A DNA stretch of 64,000 nt from Pseudopyrenochaeta lycopersici (lineage: Eukaryota; Ascomycota; Dothideomycetes; Pleosporales; Pseudopyrenochaetaceae). A program made the position numbers and the translations under genes. The notes under the pieces were generated by a model. The model made no database searches. It had not been told where the DNA came from and saw only the letters and a program-made list of their open reading frames with translations. Shown one piece after another: positions 1 through 12,661 of this stretch. Location: contig NHZP01000001.1 in NCBI GenBank assembly GCA_003313425.1, positions 2,170,001 to 2,234,000 of the forward strand, in the 5' to 3' direction. The number at the start of each line of letters is the position of its first letter. The stretch's first letter is position 1.

Positions 1-1540
1 TGTAGCCCAAGAGATAGAGCAAGTCGCACGGAAATTCCAATCATAATCCACGCCCTGCTGACGTGGCCGATAACAAGAAAGTAGAAAGAAAGTAGGCCAG
101 TCTTGAGATCTATGAGTCAGTCGGATACTCGCAGTGCTGACAGATTTACTCAGTTACTCACAGCTTCAACGAGGTTTAGGTCTGGTCCGGAGATGAACAT
201 GACGGTGTTCTTCATTTGTAGAAGATGAACTGCCCGTGTCATGTATATCAAATGATCCCTTTCATCTCCTCTGAAATCAGCACCCGCGAGGTGCGAGTAT
301 CTCGCTCCTATTGCAAACAGTAAATTCATTATTGCGCGCCACTTATCTGGTATTTGAAATGACCGATTCTGCCTGACAGATTCTAGGAACCGCCGGAATT
401 GGTCCCTGAAGTTTGCAGACAATAGTGGAAACGAGCTGTGCACCGTATTCATGTAGCAGTTGAAGAGCTGTTCCGCGGTGTCGGGATCTGGCATTTCATA
501 CGGATCGACCGCAATGTCAACCTCGATACTATCACTATCAAGATAGAAAGTCGCATCTGTGACGTTCTCCATGGAGCCTTTTCTTGATTCTCGCCTGGAG
601 TCATTCATTCGCTCATGAAGTGCATCCGAACGTTTTTGGACAGCGTCTTCATTCGTTCCCGGTGGACCATATCGCATGCCGTAGGGTTCCATATTCCCGC
701 GCTCGGTTTGACGCTGAACACTTCGCAGCCACTGTACTTCGGAGTTTTGGCCTACATACCCAGTCTCTCTGGATTCACGGGTCCTCAGCAAATTCTCACC
801 AAGAAAATCGAGGTCTTCATTGGAGCCCACCGACGCAGTCACGAAAGCTTCGCCATGTTGGCCCCTTTCTTCTTCTTCATCTTCTGGTGAAATTTGCTTC
901 CGGGGTCGCTTTCCCAAAGAATTAACCGAGAGAGCCGTGGAGGGTGGTACCAAGTCATCCTCAGCCTACGAGGGGGAATACGTCAATCGACACTCCCCTG
1001 CAACCGCGCCAAAGGCAGTGAAAATGAGCATGGCTTACTTCTTCTATTGCATTGCTAATTTTCTGTCTGTCATTCTCGTCGACTCGCTCACTGAGGTCTT
1101 TGAGAAGTGAGATGTAGCGTTGATTGAGTTGCATAGCCCTATGAAGTCAACCCCGGGTCATACAATCCGATTCTGAATGCACTAACTCTCTTAGACGGTC
1201 TCGCCGAGCTTGTTCATATACGCAATCTAAGTCGCTCGTCCGGCAGTTGGTGCAACGGGGTACTTCGCCTGAGCACTTGACTTCTATCTTGATGTCAGCC
1301 AAAAAAACGTTTCGGGTGAAGCATTTATAGATGAGTACTGCGCTTGCGACATGTTTTGCATGCCCTCGTTCTGATGGCGTCTTATTAGCCCCTTAACTTG
1401 CTTTTGACGATGAAGACTTGCATTCGTTCCTCTTTAAGCCTCTCTCGTGGTTTAGATGGCGGCGGCGGCCCGCGGTCGAGTTTCGGAATCGCGATCTTTC
1501 CCTGTCCATGATTGGAGGGCCCGGCGGAGCTGTCCTGCAT
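1..1540 (-). CDS. Zn2Cys6 fungal transcription factor (partial, runs off left edge)
   Basis: A fungal binuclear zinc cluster regulator read on the minus strand. The cluster is split by an intron at 1284-1338: the first exon side gives ACKTCRKRK and the next gives VKCSGEVPRCTNCR followed by C-V-Y, supplying all six cysteines in the usual spacing. Further introns fit at 1139-1186, 966-1038 and about 102-161. The long exon 162-965 has an acidic, Ser-rich linker and then the start of the fungal_trans (middle homology) domain, including a stretch like SSFPLLSANFRDQF. The last visible exon (101 to 1) contains S-R-A-W-I-M-I-G-I, typical of that domain, and continues outside the window. The likely start is the ATG at 1538-1540, reading into KPRERLKEER, but the junction to the zinc-cluster exon (about 1370-1400) would need a very short 27-nt intron and is unresolved. 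Target genes are unknown. Confidence 0.75.
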
Positions 1541-4273
1541 CTTGAATACTGTCCTTGACTCCTTGACTGGTGGTTTCCAGACACCCTGTCGCTATCATGG
1601 AAATGCGAACGTTTCTGAGGGCTTAATTTTACAGCTTGAAGCTTTCGTATCACGTGAATGTAGAGGACAGCAGGATCTCTACGAGGTCAGATAGTGGGGT
1701 AACGCCAGTACGGATATGGGTACGAGTGATGTTGCTGATGCGCGTAGAATCGTGTGCAGGTGCAGGGTCAAACTGTGAGAGCGAAATGTATTGGCACTCG
1801 TGACACCATAGCCGAAACCTCGCAGCCCGCGGTAACACAAGTATTGCCTGGAGTTTTGCTAAGATTGACTTGATACCAAATTACATCTGTCATGCGGACG
1901 GAACTCATTCCAACAAATCAGATCTCACGCTCGGCAATTGGTTCCAAACCAATGAACATGCATCAGTCTTTCGCCACTTCAAAAAGGTCTCTTAATGGCA
2001 GCCCAATGAGAAAACGAACCGGAATTTCTGTGAGTGAACAACGATCGATATGTTGTGCCTAATCAAGTCCCCTCACAGTGGATCGGAACCGCAATTCCGA
2101 TCTCAGTCGGTGGAGCCAATTGGGCCGAATGCAAGACGGCACTGGCCCGCCTACGTGGCATGTATACCTTCATCAATAGTAATTCTAATTTGCACATGGC
2201 ATGGCTAAGCTTTCAATGAATGTTTGCCGCAGGCCATTCGGGACTGAGATAGTGACGTCGTTGTTAAGAACTCCGGAAAGTGGTTACTTAGCTCCATACT
2301 GAGCGGAGAAGGCTATTCTTTCTTTTTGGTCACGAGGATGGAATGACTCTATGTGGTACCATACCTATATGCGCATAATTGAGCATGCTGACCCCAATAA
2401 AGTCACCTTTAGTTGGTGTCAAGACAAGTTCTGGCTTTAGGGGAATTAAATCGTATGAGGAACCCTTCGACCAAAATGTGCTTTTGCTTTATACCCGCAC
2501 AACAAGCTGATCAGGCGGTACGAAAGGCGATCAGAATGAGTTTCAAACGTCTTTATTAGGCCAACGTGTTGTTCTTTCACTTTTTCGCTTCACAGCAAAC
2601 AGTGGAAGCATCGACTGGAACAAATTACACGTTGTGTCACCAATGCAATGCAGTGGCTCACAATGAATATCCTACTTTACAATTTGCATTGTAGAGCAAG
2701 AGCAAAAGTATTATCTCTCTATATTTTGAAATGGTCAGTTCTCGTTCAATGCTTCTCAAGCAGCTTCCTCCAGGAGTTTAAATTCTACATCGGAAGACCT
2801 TGGTAAAATCTCCATATCTTCTTCTATATTGGGATAAAGTACCAGCGGGATCCCGACTCCTTGACCTATTCGGAGCCGCCCAGGTTATGTCAGTTGGTTC
2901 GCAAGTGCAGGCCAGTGGGCCGAGGATTCCTTTCCAATGTTGGACTTGGTGAACAACTCGGTGTTGGCACCTTTCTAGTTCTGCGACCGCTATTTGAGCC
3001 GACTTGAATAGAACTTAATAAGGTGATACTTCCAATACCAAATATTTCCATGTATCGCCTCACTGACTTTAATTTCCATACGCAGGCAGTATTTCAGACC
3101 CTGGCTGATTGGGAAAGTTTATGAAACGGTCCTGTCCGGATGAATAATATCTTGGGCCCAGTCTCTTGCGCCCACGTCATCTTTCCCTATGCATCCAGCA
3201 GATGTGTCTTCAATATTGGCTGATAGGACATTCTAGCAAGACCTTTCGAATGTTCATCCACGAATCGTACGGTATCTTTACTTTGGGCTGTGACGAGATG
3301 TAGAATAAAATCTCCTCGCAATGCGTTTCCCTTCAATATCGAAGCTTTTAGTTATGTACCTACTTGCATTTTTGAGGACCTCGGAGAGGTATACCTATAG
3401 ACATCCAATTCCCCCTTTACCCGTACTGTACTCACGGTACTCAGTGGGACTTCACTATCCCCTGGTTCATTCTTTTATACAGTGATCTTTAACTGAATAT
3501 GCAAGAAAAGAGCACCTACTTCGCAGAACGAAAGACCAATCCCAAATCACCTGGCCGGGAAATTTCCCAGGTCTTCGAACAACGCTGAAAACTGGAATCC
3601 TGGCTTGCAAAAGGCTTCATCTGTTTTTACAGCATTGTAAAGATATTCATATTGGATTAAATTTTGACCTTGAGGGAGTTCTAGACTCGGCGTATTACCC
3701 TGCCGAAATTTTCTCAAGGACCCAGACAAGGCCGATCTACACTATGAAGGTGCACGCGTCCTTGTGATTCGTCGTTTGGCTTCGTCGCTCCACACCCCCG
3801 CGATATGACAGGGCTTTCGGGGTTTTCCATAGAGTTGCTGGTAAAGATGACACCATAACAAGTGAGTCAAGTTACTCTAAATGGCAAGTTTTTGAAAACT
3901 GTTGATCATGGAGGATAGGCCTCCGTAACCAATTACAAAGAGGAGCCAAATCGTACTGTCTGATGAATATTACTGGCATACCTGGCAAGATAATTGTATG
4001 CTGCGAAGTACCTTGTATCTATATCATGTGAGTGCTGAGTTACTGACTACCAAATGTCATTGCAACATTTCCCTTTTACGGCTTGTTGTAACGTCGTCCA
4101 TAAAGTGAACTAAGCTTAGACTGGAAAGTTGTGCTAGCTCGACGAGTGTAGCTAAGCGTGACACTAAGGTCTGACATGCGTTCAGCGTCTCTTGCCCCTT
4201 GCGTTATTCTTTGCTCTGTCTTCATCCTCAAGATGTATCTCTCTGTTTGTAAATCTCCTCTTATGTCTTCCAG
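1541..4273. other. Gene-free stretch between two zinc-cluster factors
   Basis: About 2.7 kb between the minus-strand factor at the left edge and the plus-strand factor at 4274. Only ORFs of about 60 codons are present and none resembles a known protein. I see no tRNA, terminal inverted repeat or clear tandem repeat. It would hold the promoters of both flanking genes, which point away from each other. Confidence 0.5.
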
Positions 4274-5695
4274 ATGCCTTCAAGAACGAAATCATGCGCA
4301 ACCTGCCGCAGAAAACGCATTAAGTGTGATGCGACCCTCCCGCAATGCCTCATGTGTATTCGTTATGGCCGCGAATGCCCTGGCCTGGCAGACGGACCGT
4401 TGATCATAGATATGACGAAGACTGCCAGACATGGCATGCAGAGGCGTAAGGCGAAAATTTCTTCCAACAGTATCAGATCAGCCTCTACAGTATGGCCGAA
4501 TCCTAGTATTGCCACTATTCATCGGATATCACAGAGAGGTATGATGACGGAAGCATTCTACGAACGCTTCTTGACATATTTTACCTCCGAAGGTGAAGGA
4601 AAGGATATTCAGAATCGACTCACGTGGCTTCATCGCTTGCCTCTCTTGTCAACAGACGGCACAAATGACGCACTCGTGCTAGCCCTCCAGGCGACAGCAT
4701 CCGCCTATTGCGCAGCGGACAATTCCAGCCCGGCATTGACGCGACACGCTTGGGATCTCTACGGCAAAGCACTACGAACCCACAGTCGCTTCATCGCACG
4801 GTCTAGATCCGAGGAGGAAGTCACTATACACATGGTGTCGACGAGTGTCCTTTTCAGCTTCTTCGAAGCAATGCAGGCCACAAGCGCAAACGCGTATCGC
4901 TCTCACATCTACGGCGCCGCGAAGATGCTGGAAGTGACTGGTCCTGGACAGTGTACTCAGGGTGTTTTGTGTCAGATCTTCTACCATCTTCGGACACAGC
5001 TGGCATTTGTGCACCTGACCGGAGGAGGGAAGGGGAAGCCTGTTGAAGTACGGCGGATTCTACACGAAACACTGGAGTACACGCGATTGCCCATGTTCCA
5101 GAGGTTGATGACACACGTCACCAAGCTCGCTGAAATGTTAATTATTTGTCAGGATTGCCACGACAGAGCCACACCATTGCAAGTTCCTGACCTCGCCAAC
5201 TACAACCTGATCAAGACCGAGATCGAATCGCTATGGATTGAATATTCTTTTGCAGCCGCCAATAACGATGCAGACATCTCATGGTATCACTCTCCGAGCG
5301 GAACTACACGATATCGTGATGCCTTCACTGCGCTTACCGTAGCATATTTCGAATCCGCTCGTATTCTACTCGCAATCTTAATGCCACAACCTGAAACCTC
5401 AGTTGTGGCTCTGAATGACCATTATGCTACCATTCTGGCGGCTTCGCAATACTTACAGATTCGTGATATTGGTTGTGCCTATATGCGCATGGCCACCCCA
5501 CTGCTTTTGGTCGCTCTGTATGCACCACAAGCAAGACAGCGCAAGGAAGCGATCGAATGTTTCGTTCGCTGGAAGAGTGGAAGTATGAGGGGAATAAGCG
5601 CATTAGCTTTGGAATGTATCAATAACGGGAAGTCCACGGAGTCGCCGCGATTGGATATGAGTCCATCAACCACGACCGATGATGTAAAACTGTGA
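4274..5695 (+). CDS. Zn2Cys6 fungal transcription factor
   Basis: A complete single-exon regulator of 473 residues. Residues 8-35 form a canonical C-X2-C-X6-C-X6-C-X2-C-X6-C zinc cluster (CATCRRKRIKC, then CLMC and the final C35), which in this family binds CGG triplets. A basic linker (about 50-70) follows. The remainder is mostly alpha-helical without charged repeats, as in the fungal_trans_2 type of middle-homology domain. The start is the first ATG, placing the cluster seven residues from the N-terminus as is normal in the class. It is an intact gene and could regulate any nearby metabolic genes, but nothing in the sequence identifies its targets. Confidence 0.85.
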   Translation: MPSRTKSCATCRRKRIKCDATLPQCLMCIRYGRECPGLADGPLIIDMTKTARHGMQRRKAKISSNSIRSASTVWPNPSIATIHRISQRGMMTEAFYERFLTYFTSEGEGKDIQNRLTWLHRLPLLSTDGTNDALVLALQATASAYCAADNSSPALTRHAWDLYGKALRTHSRFIARSRSEEEVTIHMVSTSVLFSFFEAMQATSANAYRSHIYGAAKMLEVTGPGQCTQGVLCQIFYHLRTQLAFVHLTGGGKGKPVEVRRILHETLEYTRLPMFQRLMTHVTKLAEMLIICQDCHDRATPLQVPDLANYNLIKTEIESLWIEYSFAAANNDADISWYHSPSGTTRYRDAFTALTVAYFESARILLAILMPQPETSVVALNDHYATILAASQYLQIRDIGCAYMRMATPLLLVALYAPQARQRKEAIECFVRWKSGSMRGISALALECINNGKSTESPRLDMSPSTTTDDVKL

Positions 5696-6835
5696 GAACA
5701 GCCACCACCAAGCTCAAGTATGACCAGCATTTATGGTCTTATTGGTTGAGAAGTCGTGTAAGAAGAAAAATGAAGAACACCAAACGACTGAGCAGTTGTA
5801 GTAACTTACTGATTGCAAACTCTAATCCATAACGACTTTTCACCTCCTATGGCAATTATGATGTCAAAAAAACTGGAAGAAGAAGCAGCAAATTACGTTT
5901 TCATGCATTCTGTGAGACCCCTAAAATCGTACAGGAGCCTGGATTGACCAATTCTATCTCGATTAAGTCGAATCTACTTTAAACCAAGTGAAACATATGG
6001 GTCTCTCCAAATGTGGCTATTCTGGCCCATCAATGAGTATCCTTCATAGTACAAACTTAGGGAAAACTACCATCCATAACTCTTACAGAACACACCCGCT
6101 GGCTGTGAATGTAAGTAGAACTTCACTGTACGGCAATAGAAGACCGCGTTTATGTTGGAATCTGGAATCATGCGAGAGAGGTCAGCATTGCTTCAAGCTC
6201 GAAAGCAGCTTGTCATTAATTCTGGAGACCTATCTGTGCTGCGGAGGATGCAAATAAAACAGTGACCTTCTAGGACTGGGTCACGTGTATACCTGATGGA
6301 AATCTAGCGATTAGAGATGTACATCGACAGACGATGCATACTATCTTGGTGATAACATATGAGAAGGGATCTAAGTTGAGGTTATGTTGTGATAAGTGCG
6401 AAAATGCTCAGCATTTTGAAGGCCAAACGATCATGGGAGTGACCCGTTGCTTTTACCAGCCATCTGATCTTCGCTACATGGTATGCTTCGGCTTACCGGT
6501 TCATACAGTTTGTGGGCTAATTATCGTACATGTCTATGCGATCAGTGGCCCAAGAAATTGGTACTTGGATTACAATACACAGCTCTATTGCTGACCATGA
6601 ATTGCGGGCAAATGACATGGTGATATGGTGGATAAGTGGTCCGTGCATAAAGCGCGACGCGCACCGCGTTGTGGGCAACAGCATAGCGCACACCAGCGCT
6701 CGATCACACCCTCGACTCACGATAACCCCGCCATGTCCTGAAAGCCACCGACGCGATCGCATCGATATCGGCACTGCGAATTCTTCTCAAATTCCTCAAA
6801 TAATTTGCGCGCCAGGGTAGCGCTCAACCATAACG
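5696..6835. other. Intergenic region upstream of SMC3
   Basis: 1.1 kb with only short ORFs that look like chance. It should hold the 3' end of the zinc-cluster gene and the promoter of the cohesin gene at 6836. A GGGTCACGTG element (near 6278-6287) is an E-box-like sequence. No RNA gene seen. Confidence 0.5.
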
Positions 6836-9800
6836 ATGGGGTACATCAAGCAGATCACCATTCAGGGCTTCAAGAGCTACAAGGATCAGATGCAAATTGA
6901 GCCCTTCTCGCCCAACTGCAATGTAATTGTCGGCCGCAATGGCTCAGGCAAGAGCAACTTCTTTGCCGCTGTGCGTTTTGTACTCGGCGACGACTACCAC
7001 TTCCTCAGCCGCGAGGAACGTCAGGCCTTGCTCCATGAGGGCTCCGGCTCGGCCGTCATGTCAGCCTATGTGGAGGTGTGCTTCGACAATACCGAGGATC
7101 GCTTCCAGACAGGCAAGCCCGAATTCTTCCTGCGCCGGACGATTGGCGCAAAAAAGGACGAGTACTCAGTCAATCGCAAGAACGCCACCAAAACCGAAGT
7201 CCAACAGATGCTCGAATCTGCCGGCTTCTCGCGATCGAACCCATACTACATAGTGCCCCAGGGCCGTGTCACGGCACTCACGAACATGAAGGATTCGGAG
7301 CGATTGAGGCTGCTGAAAGAAATCTCTGGATCGAATGTATATGAAACTCGACGCGCCGACAGTCTAAAGCTTCTCGCCGACACGGACAGCAAGTGCAACA
7401 CTATTGACGGCGTGGTCGCTTCAATGAACGAGCGTCTGGACGAGCTGGAGGGAGAGAAAGAGGAGCTCGAGGCTTGGAGCAGGAACGATAGGGAGCGGAG
7501 GTCGTTGATGTACACCATCAAGTCACGCGAAGAAGCAGACCTGGAGGCACAGATCGAGGAAATAGATCGTTTGGAGAATCAAGGCCGCGACATGCGGGAA
7601 AGCAACGAAGCCGCCTTCATGCAGAATGAGACGGATATTGCGCAGATCGAGACGGACATCGACAAGCGCAGGGGTGAGCTTGATGTGCTGAGGGAGGATC
7701 GCGTGCAGAGTGAACATGATCGAAAGTCTGCCACGCTGGAGAAGGCAAAAATCGAACTCGAGCTGAAAGCGTTGCAAGATAATCAATCCATCGCACAGCA
7801 AATGCGGAGGTCACGCGACACTCAGATCAAGTCTGTCCAACAGCAAATACGTGCGCGCGAGACCGAACTCAAACAATTGTTGCCTCAGTACAATGCAAAG
7901 AAGGAGGAAGAGGAAGCTGTCCGATCCCAACTTATGGAGGCCGAGGGCCAGCGGAAGCGGCTTGAGGAAAAGCAAGGACGTACTGCATACTACAGTAATA
8001 AGCGGCAGCGAGACGATGCGTTACGTGCACAAATCGACCAGTCAAATGGCGACCTGAGCCGCCGTAAGGCCGTTCTCACCCAGACTAACGAAGAGATTGC
8101 TCAGCTAGAAGGCGATATCAAGCGACTAGAAGGCGAGATCACTGAACTACGATCCGCGATCGAGAGCGAAGGCGACGCGGGTGTCACTCTTGCGGCAAAA
8201 CTTGAGCAAGCAAGAGACGCTTCGAGAGCGATTCGTGACGAGCAGACTAATCTCTTCCGAGAACAGAACAGGGTGAACACCCAACTCTCAAGTGCCCAAG
8301 CTGAGCTCAACAAAGCAGAGAGCACCTTCTCGCGCCTACTTGACTTTGGCACCAGCCGTGGGCTCGAATCGCTGCGTCGCTACCAGAAAGAGGGCTTGCT
8401 TCAAGGCGTCCATGGCACTATTGCTGACTTGCTCCAAGTTTCTGACAACTACCGATCAGTAACAGAGAACGCTGCCGAGGGTGCTCTATTTAATGTCGTT
8501 GTAGACAACGACGATGTCTCCACCAAAATCATTGACCAACTCATCAAAGATAGGGGTGGCCGACTTACTTTCATTCCTTTAAATCGTGTGCAGGCGCCAG
8601 ACTTGCAGCTTCCAACAAAGGGGGATATGCAGCCTTTGCTACCCAAATTAACATACGACAACCGCTTCGATGCGGCGTTTAAACACGTCTTTGCAAAAAT
8701 TGTTGTTTGTCCTACGCTGGATGCTTGCAAGAGTAATGCTAAGCAATTCAATGTTCGGGCATATACCCCTGATGGCGACAACGCTTCACGAAAAGGTCAA
8801 TACCGAGGAGGATACCACGATCCTTCTAAATCTAAGATTATGGCCTACCAAAAAGTCATCGAGGCACGTGCACAATATGAAGAGCTACAGCAACGGAAGC
8901 GCGATGTTGAGAAAGAGCTGGAACAGAAGCGGCAACAGCTCACAGCTGCATCTACTGACGTCCGCAAACGCGAGCACGAGAAAAATAAAGGCGAGAATAG
9001 CTATGGACCGATGCGAGAAGAACTTCGGGTCAAGCACAAAGCACTCCAAGATGCTCGCGAAAGCCTCGCCCGGAAACAAAGAATAGCTCTAGATCTTCAA
9101 TCGGCCATCAATCAGCTGGGTGCGCAACAGAGCGACTGGGAGGCCGAAATCGCTTCAAAGTTTGAGAAGGCGTTGTCAAGAGATGAGGAACAGATGCTGG
9201 TCGCCCTCACCAGCACCGTGCAAGACCTGAGGCGACAGCTTGCGCGAATCCAAGAAGAACGGGCAATTTTGGAACAGCAGAAGATTGAGGCAGAGCTCGA
9301 CTTGAACGAGAACCTGGAACCGGAGCTTGACAACCTCCAAGCACAACAAGGTGGTGCGAGTGGGTCCACGAGTCAATCAACACGCTTGCGTGAGTGCGAA
9401 CGTACGCTTGATGCAGTCAATGAGGTCATTCAAGGCCTTGATGCGCAGATTAAGGAAACAGATGTTCAGATCGAAAACATTCGTGCCCAGCTGGCTGACT
9501 TGGAGACATTGCGGTCTGAGAAAGAGTTGAGCAACCGGCAACTTGCCAAAACAATGGAGAGGCAAGAGCAGGCCATGTCCAGGAAGGACTCGGACCGCAG
9601 CCGTCATACAGACAATCTTGCCAAGGTCAAGCGCGAGATTCGAGATTTGGGTACATTGCCTGAAGATGTCAACCGCAAGTACGCGCGATGGGATACCGTG
9701 AAGGTTAGTAAACCCATTGATATTACGAGAAGTTTATCACTAACAGAGGAAATAGGTCACCAAAGAACTCACAAAAGTCACGCAAGCCCTCAAGAACTTC

Positions 9801-10532
9801 GCCCACGTCAACAAAAAGGCCTTCGAACAATATGAAAACTTTACACGACAACGTAGGACGCTTACTGATCGCCGCGCAGAACTTGACAGCTCACGCAAGT
9901 CCATTGAGATGCTAATCAATACGCTCGATCAACGAAAAGACGAAGCAATTGCTCGCACTTTCCGCCAAGTCGCCCAGGCGTTCAAGGAAGTCTTTCAAGA
10001 GCTTGTACCCATTGGCCAGGGCCGTCTCATCATCAACCGAAAATCGGATAAAGATGTCCGCGGTAACCATTCCGATGACGAAGATGAGAGTGAAGAAGAA
10101 ACACAGGCCAAGAAGGGCAGCAAAATTGCCGAGTATACGGGTGTTTCAATTGCTGTATCGTTCAACAGCAAACACGACGAGCAGCAGAAGATTGGCCAAC
10201 TCTCCGGTGGGCAGAAGTCCCTATGCGCACTTGCCCTCATCTTCGCGATCCAGAAGTGCGATCCAGCGCCATTTTACCTCTTTGATGAGATTGACGCAAA
10301 CCTCGATGCACAATACCGTACTGCGGTCGCCGAGATGCTGAAGAAGCTATCTGGGCAGGGAGGCAGGAAAGGCGACGGTGGTGGTCAATTTATCTGCACA
10401 ACGTTCCGTCCAGAGATGGTGTTGGTGGCGGATCGATGCTATGGCGTGAGTTACAGCAACAAGACGAGTAGTATCGATGTAGTGGAGAGGGAGGCAGCGC
10501 TGGACTTTGTAGAGGGAATGCAGAAGACGTGA
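6836..10532 (+). CDS. smc3: Structural maintenance of chromosomes protein 3 (cohesin ATPase)
   Basis: Cohesin core subunit that pairs with Smc1 in sister-chromatid cohesion. Two exons (6836-9703 and 9756-10532) with a 52-nt intron (donor gttagt, acceptor aatag) encode 1214 residues, the normal size. The N-terminus MGYIKQITIQGFKSY is diagnostic of SMC3. Walker A is GRNGSGKS at residues 33-40. Lysines 106 and 107 in GAKKDEY match the pair acetylated by Eco1. Two long coiled coils flank a hinge (about 520-650, with QGVHGTIADLL). The C-terminal head has the ABC signature LSGGQKS followed by Walker B FYLFDEIDANLD. An acidic insert (SDDEDESEEE) lies before the signature. The in-frame TAA after the first exon reading is removed by the intron. 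It is intact, a housekeeping gene and a good anchor for species placement. Confidence 0.97.
9704..9755 (+). other. Intron of smc3
   Basis: 52 nt from gttagt to aatag with a ctaac branch-like element. Removing it joins VK to VTKELTKV in frame and restores the second half of the SMC3 coiled coil and the C-terminal ATPase head. Confidence 0.93.
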
Positions 10533-12661
10533 ACGCCCTGCTTCATAGAGAAGCCAGTCTGGGGGGAACTGTTCTTCCTATTCACGATGTACGATTTGAT
10601 AAGTAGTAGTGTATTGGTTTCTGTGCACGAGTAGTCTGGCGTTCAACGTTCCCATACCAAATACAATGCGCTCAGTTCCAGTCCTTCTACTGCTCTGGAA
10701 TGGAATTACTATACATCTGTGCGGTCATCTGTAGGGTTATTGTGAATATCTTCATCTGCTGTCGGCCAACTTATCCGACTCCTAAACTCCACCCCAGCGG
10801 CAAATATCCCGATGCCCCGCTCGGCCGGAAAGGTGCCCCGTTCACGCCTTCCCTCTCCCATCCTTCCCTAATCCCAATCGCGTGATCATCTCGGTTAATA
10901 TGGCACAACTATTCCCCAAAAACTCTCTAGCGTCCTGAGGTGGGGAAGCCGTTACTCACCCTTGCAAGGCACAACAAGCCGGACCGAATAGAAAAGCTGG
11001 TGTATAGACACCAAGTCATTTGAATCGTGATCGTGAACAGCTTCTCTCCGTATTTGTTACATTGGGTTGATGCCAGAGTGGTTTTCTACTGGGGAATGCA
11101 TGAAGCTATGCAGGCCCTCTGCTAGTTCTCTGCCTGTAAAGAGTAAGTTTCGAAATATTGTGAATTGCAGTGGATAAGTTCGCCGGTGGGATATGGGGGC
11201 TGGATTCCTGGATAAGGTAGGTTTGAAAGGTGTTGTCGATGGCTGCGGGATTCGTTGCCCGGTGAATGAGAGGCCACGGTGCAGGGGGGCTCTGATTCCC
11301 TGGGAGAGGATGAACAGAAGGAAGATGGAGTAACGAGGAGCTTGAAGTTATGTTTGACCAATTGCGCTGCAGCTTGGGTGTACAGTAGTTGATTTGGAGG
11401 TTCTCATTTACAATACATGGGGGAGGAATGTCATGTATAAAAACAAGTGGTCAGAAGTAGCGGGAGACACTCTTCATTTTCTACATTCCTTACCTACACA
11501 CGATTGCACTAGATAGCACTGAACGCCTTCATCACGACTCGAAATGCTGCATTACCACACCATGTTAATGCATAAATGATGAATCACCACTGTTTCCGCG
11601 CATCAAGCAATGGGCCACGCAAGCTGGAATCCTTTACGGCCAACCCAGCACTCATCAAGATCGTAGCTTCATTTTCCACGGGTACCCTTGTCCTGGAATA
11701 GTGAACAGCCAAGGCTGAACTATTGCCCTCAGCAGCCGGACAAATGAGCTACCGGTATGCGAGATCTGGAGTACGCTACGCCCATGGCACCTGAAGACAA
11801 GGGGAGGAAGAGAGGACCTGGAGAATGGGTCTATGACAGATTGGTACTTTTTACCTGAAACCCAGATCGCCGATCACGAGTGTCATACTTACAGAAAGGT
11901 ACCCTGATCTGATGGGTGGGGTCCGTCAACCGGCGCAGCCATGACGCTCGGGGATTATCTCCATTGGGACACCTAAACCCCAACGGCTTCAGGGTTAGTG
12001 ACTTGCACAAACGGGGATCTGCTGCGGTGCGGGTACTTACCTCATACTGTGTCGAGGGCGTCCACTTTCGCAACATGCATTGGGGAGGTCCAGCTTACGG
12101 TGTAACAAGTGCGGATTTTTGTCCCGCAGCCAATAGGGTGGCTAACCGACATCCTTCATACGAGCTGAAAGACGTTTGTGGTGGGGACTACAGCGCGTTC
12201 CCAGACCAAAGTCGGATAGCACAATGCTGGGCATCGTCATAACATGGAGCTGTCAACAGTGCGCAAGTACACATGTGGGGAAGAGTAACGTCTCACGAGA
12301 AATGAAATGAATCGGGTGGATTTGATGAAGTGACTCGTTGTATTATGAGCTACCTCGTTGTCAAGAACAGGGCAAATAGTCCCGTACATGGCCTTTTGGG
12401 TATTATATCTGATAGGTATTGTCATAACCACAGGGAATGCCTGCCCGGTGATTCCAATCCGTCACTTGTACGCCCCAGATTCGTCAAGTCGTAGCTGCAG
12501 CAGTGGTGTTCCCAATCCCACCGGTCATAGCAGCGTGTAAAATACAAAGGAACAAAATAAGAATGCAAGCTTTTGTAGGCCAAAGCGGTGCGATAAAGGC
12601 CTGGGTATCAAGGTCGAAGTAAAGAGGAGCCGTGTCGCATATCGAATACCATTGACCTGGC
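10533..12661. other. Gene-free stretch between smc3 and the bZIP gene (convergent 3' ends)
   Basis: 2.1 kb between the ends of two converging genes. Several ORFs of 60-108 codons occur on both strands, but none has a recognisable motif, signal peptide or good splice continuation. The length is more than 3' ends need, so an unrecognised small gene or noncoding transcript cannot be excluded. Confidence 0.45.

Noticed and set aside
11831..12242. Overlapping ORFs of 81 and 108 codons between smc3 and bZIP
   Set aside because: They overlap on opposite strands, have no recognisable domain and no codon-level sign of coding.
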